A stretch of DNA of 10,086 nucleotides from positions 1 to 10,086 of the forward strand of contig JBCBCG010000158.1 of assembly GCA_038530925.1 (NCBI GenBank), read 5' to 3'. The translations under genes were made by a program, and so were the position numbers. Of this stretch, positions 1-5,211 are shown one piece after another (position 1 is the first letter of the stretch; every line of letters starts with the position of its first letter). Under the pieces are notes generated by a model, which was given only the letters and a program-made list of their open reading frames with translations, ran no database searches and was not told where the DNA came from. The stretch is from JALEGB01 sp038530925 (GTDB lineage: Bacteria > Pseudomonadota > Alphaproteobacteria > Rhodobacterales > Rhodobacteraceae).

Positions 1-919
1 GGTCTCGGCGCGCTTCCCGTTCATCACGCCGGCGGCCTCCATGCGGCTGAAGCGAAACCCGGATTCAGATGCGGGCGCCGGCTTTCACAAGTTGCGCCTC
101 GTCGATGGCGGCTATTACGAGAACTCCGGCGTCGAAACGGTGCAGGACTTGGTGCTGGAGATGCGGGACCAGCGCGCGCGGCGCGCCTCGCGCGTCCAGC
201 GCGACCAGGCGCGCCAGCTCTCGCCGGAGGCGCGGCAGGCCGAGCGGAACCAGCGTCTGACGCGGCTCGGGCGCAATGTCGATCTGCGCGTGATCGTGTT
301 CGACCTGACCAAAGACCGCTTCCGCGCGCCGAGCTATTCCTTCGGCGAGGCGACGGCGCCGCTGAAAGCGTTGCTCAACACCCGCGTCTCGCGCTCGGCT
401 GAAGCGCAAGAGCGGGTGCGCGAGCGTCTGCGCGCGCCCTGCCGCTACATCTTCCTCGGCGGCGGACGGCCTCCCGCCTCCACGGCGGCGAGCGATGAGG
501 CGAGCGAGGTTTGCCTGCCCTCCGAGGTGCGGCGCAGCCGCGTCTGGAGCGTCTCGCTCAATGATTTCGAGTATGATTTCCAGCTCGGCTGGATCCTCTC
601 GCGCGCGACGCTGCGGCAGATTTCCGAGCAGCTCGGCTCGCCCAACGGCTGCCGGCCCGGCGGCGCGCGAACCGTGAACGAGCCCGAAGCGCAGGAGGCG
701 GCGGCGGAGCGCCTCGGCTTCGCCGACGGCATCTCGATCACGGATCAAGCGGCTTCGGCCCCGCCGGAGACGACCGACGCGCTGGCGCAACATAATGGCT
801 GCGTCGCCAGCTTCATCACAGAGATGCTGCGCATCGCGCCGCCGCCGGCGCCGAGCGACAGCGCCGAAAGCGGCCCGGCGCGCGAGAGTAGGACCTCGCC
901 GGCGAATGCGCCTGGCTGA
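1..919 (+). CDS. Patatin-like phospholipase family protein, C-terminal part (5' end outside window)
   Basis: The reading frame is open from base 2, and residues SARFPFITPAA precede the first ATG at 41, so the gene starts upstream of the window and 41 is not its start. LVDGGYYENSG (catalytic Asp codon 104-106) matches the patatin DG[GA] motif, which carries the Asp of the Ser-Asp dyad. The GxSxG serine and oxyanion loop must lie upstream. Patatin-family enzymes are acyl hydrolases of membrane lipids. After the motif come an Arg-rich, probably helical stretch (about 150-260), a predicted strand (LRVIVFDLT), and a conserved-looking tail with SLNDFEYDFQLGWILSRATL. The last 50 or so residues are Ala/Pro-rich and probably disordered. 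No membrane helix is visible in this part. The gene overlaps the following hydrolase gene by 14 bases, which suggests translational coupling. The family call is fairly firm; the substrate is unknown. Confidence 0.82.
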   Translation, partial: VSARFPFITPAASMRLKRNPDSDAGAGFHKLRLVDGGYYENSGVETVQDLVLEMRDQRARRASRVQRDQARQLSPEARQAERNQRLTRLGRNVDLRVIVFDLTKDRFRAPSYSFGEATAPLKALLNTRVSRSAEAQERVRERLRAPCRYIFLGGGRPPASTAASDEASEVCLPSEVRRSRVWSVSLNDFEYDFQLGWILSRATLRQISEQLGSPNGCRPGGARTVNEPEAQEAAAERLGFADGISITDQAASAPPETTDALAQHNGCVASFITEMLRIAPPPAPSDSAESGPARESRTSPANAPG

Positions 920-1691
920 GCCCGCGCCTTCGGACGCCTCGCCGCTGGCGGGCGTCCCCTTGGCGTTCGCGCCCGGCCATCTCTGCGATGCGCGGATCTT
1001 CGCGCCTCAATGCGAATCGCTGGGCGCGGATCAAGTTTTCGTCGTGGAGACGCGGCTGGACGATGATCTCGGCGCGATGGCGGAGCGCTTTCTTCGGGAC
1101 GCGCCGCCGCGCTTCGCTCTCATCGGTTTCTCCATGGGCGGCATGCTGGCCGCCGAAGCGATCGCCCAGGCGCCAGAGCGCATTCTGGGCGCGGCGCTGA
1201 TCGGCGCGGACGCCGGCGCCGCGCGGCCGAAAGAGATCGCCTGGCGCGCCGAGCGCGTCGCCGAGGTCGAGGCCGCCGGCGCGCGCGGGCTCGCCTTGTT
1301 CGCGGAAGCCTTCATGGCGCGGTTCTTCGCCCATGCGCCGGAGGCGGCGGCGGTTCTCGCTCCAGAGATGCGCGCCATGGCGGCGCCCTTTGATGCTGAG
1401 GTGTTTCGCCGGCAGGCCGCGGCGCTATCGTCGCGGCGCGACAATCACGCGGCGTTGACCCGCTACGCCGCGCGGCGGGACGCCGGCCCGCTCTTGTTTC
1501 TCTGCGGCGCGGAGGATCGGCTTTGCCCGCCGCTCCTCTCTCGCCGCATGCAGGAGGCAGCGCCCAAGGGCCGTCTCGTTCTCATCGAGGGCTGCGGCCA
1601 TATGGCGACGCTTGAGCATCCCGAGCGCGTGTCGCGCGCGCTGCTCGCATGGGCTCGGGCATGCGCTGAAGCCTTTCGGCGCGGCTCCTAA
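906..1691 (+). CDS. Alpha/beta-hydrolase fold protein
   Basis: This is a 261-residue protein with a complete alpha/beta-hydrolase catalytic triad: nucleophile Ser76 in GFSMGG, acid Asp204 in CGAEDRLCPP, and His232 in GCGHMATLEHPE. PLAFAPGHLCDARIF (residues 18-32) corresponds to the usual N-terminal strand and oxyanion-hole region. The segment between about 105 and 185 would be the lid. There is no signal peptide, so a cytoplasmic enzyme is expected. I chose the ATG at 906 because it begins the recognisable domain. Earlier in-frame codons back to 795 read as an Arg-rich shadow of the patatin gene. The Shine-Dalgarno sequence is weak (AGGA at 890-893, 12 bases upstream), so the 14-base overlap with the patatin gene may drive translation by coupling. 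The substrate cannot be told from sequence. Many relatives are esterases, lysophospholipases or lactonases, and a lysophospholipid role beside a patatin is only inference. Confidence 0.85.
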   Translation: MRLAEPAPSDASPLAGVPLAFAPGHLCDARIFAPQCESLGADQVFVVETRLDDDLGAMAERFLRDAPPRFALIGFSMGGMLAAEAIAQAPERILGAALIGADAGAARPKEIAWRAERVAEVEAAGARGLALFAEAFMARFFAHAPEAAAVLAPEMRAMAAPFDAEVFRRQAAALSSRRDNHAALTRYAARRDAGPLLFLCGAEDRLCPPLLSRRMQEAAPKGRLVLIEGCGHMATLEHPERVSRALLAWARACAEAFRRGS

Positions 1692-1698
1692 ACCGCGC
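1679..1698. terminator. Weak hairpin between convergent genes
   Basis: GCGCGG (1679-1684) and CCGCGC (1693-1698) form a perfect 6-base stem around an 8-base loop that holds the TAA stop of the alpha/beta-hydrolase gene. It lies between two convergent genes whose stops are 12 bases apart, where a bidirectional terminator would be useful. Neither strand has a T-run after the stem, so it is not a canonical intrinsic terminator. In such GC-rich DNA a 6-base stem may be chance. Confidence 0.22.
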
Positions 1699-1703
1699 GG
1701 CGC

Positions 1704-2006
1704 TCAGCTCTGATCCGCGGGACGGTTCAGGAGCGGCTCTTTGAAGCTCTCAGGGTAGAGAAACTCGAAATCATCCATATCGAGCCCGCTATTCAGGATC
1801 AGCGCCGTGACGCCGACGGCGATCGTCGCGCCGATGGTGGCGTAGATGAATTTGCGGCCGATTTTGATGTCGGCCGGCGCGCCGCCCGGCGTGCCCGGCA
1901 CAACCTCGCCATCTTCGAGCTGCGTCACCTGTCCGCGCGGCAACACCAGAAAGAGCGCGATGAACCAATAAACCGCGAAGAGAACGACGGCGCCGGTGAT
2001 GCTCAT
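1704..2006 (-). CDS. DUF1467 family two-helix membrane protein
   Basis: This is a 100-residue inner-membrane protein with helices at about 4-23 (TGAVVLFAVYWFIALFLVLP) and 52-71 (KFIYATIGATIAVGVTALIL). They are joined by a loop holding VTQLEDGEVVPGTPGGAPAD. The N-terminal helix, the E-x-G-E-VVPGTP-x-x-AP loop and the second helix are the pattern of DUF1467, a small alphaproteobacterial family of unknown function. Here the second helix is followed by an acidic tail (DMDDFEFLYPESF). The start is ATG at 2006, backed by GGAG (2017-2020) 10 bases upstream; longer in-frame starts reach into the epimerase gene and were rejected. Members commonly sit just after methylmalonyl-CoA epimerase in this class, as here (52-base gap), but no functional link is established. 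Confidence 0.82.
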   Translation of the reverse strand: MSITGAVVLFAVYWFIALFLVLPRGQVTQLEDGEVVPGTPGGAPADIKIGRKFIYATIGATIAVGVTALILNSGLDMDDFEFLYPESFKEPLLNRPADQS

Positions 2007-2058
2007 ATCGCTCGTGCTCCTGATCCGCGCGGCTGGCGCGCCGCGCTGCGCCGACGCC

Positions 2059-2463
2059 TCACGCCTGCTCCAGCTCGACCAACGCGCCGTTGAAGTCTTT
2101 GGGGTGCAAGAAAAGCACCGGCTTGCCATGAGCGCCGATCTTCGGATCGCCGTCGCCCAACACCCGCGCGCCTTGCGCTTTCAATTGATCGCGCGCGGCG
2201 AGGATGTCCTCAACCTCATAGCAGATATGGTGAATGCCGCCGGCTGGGTTTTTGTCGAGGAAGTTCTGGATGGGCGACCCTTCGCCCAGCGGCGCGAGAA
2301 GCTCGATCTTGGTGTTCGGCAACTCGATAAACACAACGGTGACGCCATGATCCGGCTCGGCCTGCGGCTCGGACACGGCGGCGCCCAGGACATTCCGATA
2401 TTGCGCCGCGCCGGCGGCGAGGTCCGGCACAGCGATGGCCACGTGGTTCAGCCTTCCGATCAC
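2059..2463 (-). CDS. mce: Methylmalonyl-CoA epimerase
   Basis: This is a 134-residue single-subunit glyoxalase/VOC-fold enzyme, the usual length for alphaproteobacterial epimerases. It interconverts (2R)- and (2S)-methylmalonyl-CoA between propionyl-CoA carboxylase and the B12-dependent mutase. In bacteria with the ethylmalonyl-CoA pathway the same enzyme can epimerise ethylmalonyl-CoA. Two beta-alpha-beta-beta-beta modules are visible: residues 3-56 (GRLNHVAIAVPDL ... IELPNTKIELL) and 75-133 (GGIHHICYEVEDI ... GALVELEQ). Likely metal ligands are His7, His78 or His79, and Glu130. PNTKIELLAPLG and GGIHHICYEV are family signatures. I chose the GTG at 2463 because homologues begin with (M)IGRLNHVAIAV and AAGGA lies 8 bases upstream. 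A longer in-frame version starting near 2502 adds a basic MIQFHPLKRRKTR leader with no family counterpart. The cytoplasmic enzyme call is secure; which CoA ester dominates is unknown. Confidence 0.93.
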   Translation of the reverse strand: MIGRLNHVAIAVPDLAAGAAQYRNVLGAAVSEPQAEPDHGVTVVFIELPNTKIELLAPLGEGSPIQNFLDKNPAGGIHHICYEVEDILAARDQLKAQGARVLGDGDPKIGAHGKPVLFLHPKDFNGALVELEQA

Positions 2464-2469
2464 GCGCGT

Positions 2470-2478
2470 CTTCCTTCT
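2470..2478 (-). promoter_or_regulatory. Ribosome binding site that selects the GTG start of mce
   Basis: Read on the minus strand, AGAAGGAAG lies just upstream of GTG at 2463, with the AAGGA core 8 bases from the start codon. This spacing, and the match of the resulting N-terminus to the family, favour GTG over the upstream in-frame start at 2502. Confidence 0.6.
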
Positions 2479-2493
2479 CTTAAGGGGATGGAA

Positions 2494-2506
2494 CTGGATC
2501 ATCCAG
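2494..2506. repeat. Short palindrome CTGGAT-C-ATCCAG upstream of mce
   Basis: There are two perfect 6-base arms around a single central base, 31 bases upstream of the mce GTG start. The site lies in the 93-base gap between the GGDEF/EAL gene and mce. It has the size of a compact repressor half-site pair. No adjoining promoter could be recognised and no regulator is encoded nearby, so an operator role is speculative. Confidence 0.3.
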
Positions 2507-2512
2507 ACCGAC

Positions 2513-2548
2513 GATCAAGCGGCGCCGAGCCGCGCCCGCGCCTTGATC
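2513..2548. repeat. Nested inverted repeat after the GGDEF/EAL stop codon
   Basis: The outer arms GATCAAG (2513-2519) and CTTGATC (2542-2548) are perfect complements. Inside them GCGGC and GCCGC (2519-2523 and 2529-2533) can form a second stem. The structure starts 8 bases downstream of the GGDEF/EAL stop codon (2557-2559) in the direction of transcription. It lacks a following T-run, so it could stabilise or process the message, or end transcription weakly, rather than act as a classic terminator. Confidence 0.35.
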
Positions 2549-2556
2549 TACAAGCG

Positions 2557-5136
2557 TCAGGAGCGGCTTGTCGAGGCGCGCGCCCGGCGCCCCATGCTCG
2601 GTTTGGCGCTCGTGGGATCGGCGGGGCGCGAGCGATGGTTCGCCGCGATGAAGCTCGCCGCCTGGTCGCCGGCCATCGGCCGGCCGAGCGCGTAGCCTTG
2701 CAGAACGTCGCAGCCGAGCTCCCCCAGCTTGCGGCGCTGAGCGGATGTCTCCACGCCCTCGGCGATGACTTGGACGCCCAAGATCCGCCCGATCTCGATC
2801 AGCGAGCCGACCAGCATCTCTTGCTCTTTGGATTCGCTCATCGGCGCGACCAGCTCGCGCGCGATCTTGAACCCATCGGGCTTGCGCCGCATCACCGCGA
2901 GCACCGAGGCGTGGCCCGTGCCGAAATCGTCGATTTCGATCTTCACGCCGCGTTTGCGCAGACCGGCGATCGCCCGCTCCATCGCATCGTCTTTGCGGTC
3001 GAGAAAGATGGATTCCAAAAGCTCGACGCAGAGCGTCGTATCGCCCAAATCCAGCGCGTCGATGCTCTCCAACAGCGCCGGATCACCGAGCCGCCGCGCC
3101 GAGAAATTGACCGAGAGCTGATCGACGAACACGCCCTTGCCGCGCCATGCGACGAGTTCGGCGACGGCCGCCTCCAAGATTGAGCGGTCGAGATCGCCTA
3201 ATTTGTCCAGTCCGGCGGCGACGCCGATGAATTCGGCGGGATTAAGAACGCCGCGTTTCGGATGGCGCCAGCGCGCTAGCGCCTCAACGCTGACGACGCG
3301 CCCGGAACGCGCGCAGAATTGAGGCTGAAAAAACGGTATGAAGTCGCCGTCGCTCAGGCTCTTGATGAAATCCTCCATCAATTCGCGCTTCGCGTCATCC
3401 TCCAACTGATGGCGCGCGTTGAACATCACGACGCGGCCGCGCCCAGCCGATTTCGCGCGGTGCAACGCCGCGTCGGCCTCGCGCAGGCGGCTGGCCATCT
3501 GGCTGATCTCCCGCGGCGTGCGCGCCAGCGCGACGCCGATGCTGACGCCCATGGGCTGCGACGCGCCGGCCACGCTCGCCGGTTGATGCAGCTCGGCCAA
3601 GAGATCGTCGCAAAATTCGCGCGCCTCCTCGGCGGTGCGGAAAGGCGCGCAGACGGCGAAGCCGTCGCCGTTCAGCCGGCCGCAAAACCCGCTCGGCGGC
3701 GTGCGCCGCTCGATCCGACGCGCGGCGACGCGCAGCACCTCGTCGCCGCCGTCAAGGCCGAGCGCATCGTTGACGCCGCGAAAATGATCGAGATCGACAT
3801 GCAGGAGCGCCCATTGCGCGCCGAGCAAGCTCGACGGCGCGTCGCGCGTGCCGAAACGGCGCAACTTCTGTTCGACAAAAGCGCGGTTTTTCAGGCCAGT
3901 CAGCGCGTCATGCGTCGCTTGATGCTCGATGCGTCGATGCGCGCTTTCCAGCGCGTCGTTCCGCGCCTGCAACTCTTCATTCACCTTGGTCAGACCGCGG
4001 CGGATTCGTCGGTTGATATAGAGCGCGACCAGATAGCCGCTGCCGAACAGCGTCGCGACGCCCAGCATCACCGCGATCGCATCGCGGTTCCTCTGGAGAA
4101 AATTCGGGCCCATCGGAATGATTTCGGCCTCCGGGCCGAGCCGCTCGATGCGCAGTTGATGCCGGCGCGCCGCGGCGAGATCGATGCGCACCACATTCGG
4201 CGCGGGCGTCGCGGGCGTGATCTCCTCTGAGGCGGCGCCGGCGAGGATCCGCTCCGCGGTGGCGATGGCGGCGCGGGCGTGTTCGCGCGAGGAGACGAGC
4301 TCGCCGCCGACGACGCCGTTGAACGCATGCGGATCACGCAGCACGTAAACGGGCCGCGCGGCGCTTTTGGCGAGGCGCGCAAAGGCCTGCGGCGGTGTCA
4401 GCGTTCGCCCGCTCGCATCGCGCAAACCATCGATGAAGAGATAGGCCAGCCCGCTGCGCCGATCCTGCGCCATCCGCCGCGCCGCCTCGCTGAAGCTGAT
4501 CGTCGTCAGATCGAGCGTTTCGATCGAGAGACCTTCGCGCCGCGCCGCGTCTCGCGCCGCGGCGGCCGCCGCTTGCGCTCCGGCGGTGCGGCTGACGATC
4601 AGCGCGAGCGTCTCCAGCGGCGTCGCATGCAGATCCCGCGCAAGCGCCACCGTCTCGCTCACGGAATAGCGCTCGAACACGCCCGCGACATTGGCCGTCT
4701 CGGCCATCCGCTCGGCGAAGCGTTGCGAATCGACGTCGGCGAAAACGATCGGGGCGCCTGCGAAGAGATCGGCCGCGCGCCGCTCCGCGAAGCCGAGCGC
4801 CGGATCATCGAGCGTGATCACGACATCCGGCGGCCCACGCTCACCGATCCGGCGCCGCAGATCCTCCGCCAGCGCCTCGAACCGCCCCTGCAATTCGAAG
4901 AGCTTGGCGTCGAGAAAGTAGTGCTGCACCTCGCGATCGGCGCCGAAGGCCTCGTTCATCTGCGCGACGGTCTCCACCGTCTGCGGTGCGCCCAAATGGT
5001 GGGAATGGATGACGAAAACGCGCTCGATCCGGCCGCCCGCGGCGAGCGCCGCCGGACCCGGACCAAGCGCTGCGAGCATCAGCGCCATGAGCGCCGGCGC
5101 CATGACCGCCGCCGCATATCGCCAGGAAATGAGCAT
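2557..5136 (-). CDS. Membrane c-di-GMP protein: periplasmic ABC-substrate-binding-like sensor, degenerate GGDEF, EAL
   Basis: This is an 859-residue protein with a signal or anchor segment (1-35) and a periplasmic domain resembling the ABC_sub_bind family (about 38-320, opening RVFVIHSHHLGAPQ). A membrane helix follows (352-374), then a short coiled coil (378-406), GGDEF (409-570) and EAL (588-833). The GGDEF signature reads NGDGF (489-493): the third-position Asp remains but the metal-binding Glu is Gly. The preceding GHxxGD motif reads GLDGGD, and the inhibitory RxxD site is absent, so cyclase activity is unlikely. The EAL half keeps Glu618 of EALARW, Asn677, Glu705, Asp736-Asp737 of DDFGTG, Lys757, Glu793 of AEGVE and Gln813 of QGY, so c-di-GMP phosphodiesterase activity is expected. 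One exception is KIA where KID is usual. The start is ATG 5136 with GGAG 6 bases upstream; an in-frame TTG at 5172 would add 12 residues before the signal segment. The ligand and targets are unknown. It lies 75 bases after dnaE on the same strand. Confidence 0.9.
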   Translation of the reverse strand: MLISWRYAAAVMAPALMALMLAALGPGPAALAAGGRIERVFVIHSHHLGAPQTVETVAQMNEAFGADREVQHYFLDAKLFELQGRFEALAEDLRRRIGERGPPDVVITLDDPALGFAERRAADLFAGAPIVFADVDSQRFAERMAETANVAGVFERYSVSETVALARDLHATPLETLALIVSRTAGAQAAAAAARDAARREGLSIETLDLTTISFSEAARRMAQDRRSGLAYLFIDGLRDASGRTLTPPQAFARLAKSAARPVYVLRDPHAFNGVVGGELVSSREHARAAIATAERILAGAASEEITPATPAPNVVRIDLAAARRHQLRIERLGPEAEIIPMGPNFLQRNRDAIAVMLGVATLFGSGYLVALYINRRIRRGLTKVNEELQARNDALESAHRRIEHQATHDALTGLKNRAFVEQKLRRFGTRDAPSSLLGAQWALLHVDLDHFRGVNDALGLDGGDEVLRVAARRIERRTPPSGFCGRLNGDGFAVCAPFRTAEEAREFCDDLLAELHQPASVAGASQPMGVSIGVALARTPREISQMASRLREADAALHRAKSAGRGRVVMFNARHQLEDDAKRELMEDFIKSLSDGDFIPFFQPQFCARSGRVVSVEALARWRHPKRGVLNPAEFIGVAAGLDKLGDLDRSILEAAVAELVAWRGKGVFVDQLSVNFSARRLGDPALLESIDALDLGDTTLCVELLESIFLDRKDDAMERAIAGLRKRGVKIEIDDFGTGHASVLAVMRRKPDGFKIARELVAPMSESKEQEMLVGSLIEIGRILGVQVIAEGVETSAQRRKLGELGCDVLQGYALGRPMAGDQAASFIAANHRSRPADPTSAKPSMGRRARASTSRS

Positions 5137-5162
5137 CCACCACTCCGAACTTGCGGTCGGAG
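5137..5162 (-). promoter_or_regulatory. Ribosome binding site inside a hairpin, before the GGDEF/EAL gene
   Basis: On the minus strand CTCCGA (5162-5157) pairs perfectly with TCGGAG (5148-5143) across an 8-base loop. The 3' arm contains the GGAG Shine-Dalgarno (5146-5143), which lies 6 bases from the ATG at 5136. The folded form would hide the ribosome binding site, as in translationally controlled or temperature-sensitive leaders. The stem is only 6 base pairs, and whether it has any effect is untested. Confidence 0.4.
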
Positions 5163-5211
5163 CATGCCCCAATTTCCTTTCAATCCGACTGATCGGCGAT
5201 GGCGGGCCGGC

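Noticed and set aside
65..793. Long minus-strand open frame (242 codons) opposite the patatin gene
   Set aside because: It is Arg/Ala-rich shadow coding without any family motif, and the plus strand carries the DGGYYENSG patatin signature.
1996..3183. Plus-strand open frame of 395 codons
   Set aside because: It lies antisense to mce and the GGDEF/EAL gene, both with clear family motifs. Its composition (RR, HR and QR runs) is typical of a GC-rich antisense frame.
5137..5172. TTG at 5172 as the start of the GGDEF/EAL gene
   Set aside because: It has an AGGA-like site, but it adds 12 residues before a well-formed signal segment that begins at ATG 5136 with its own GGAG. It is kept as an alternative only.
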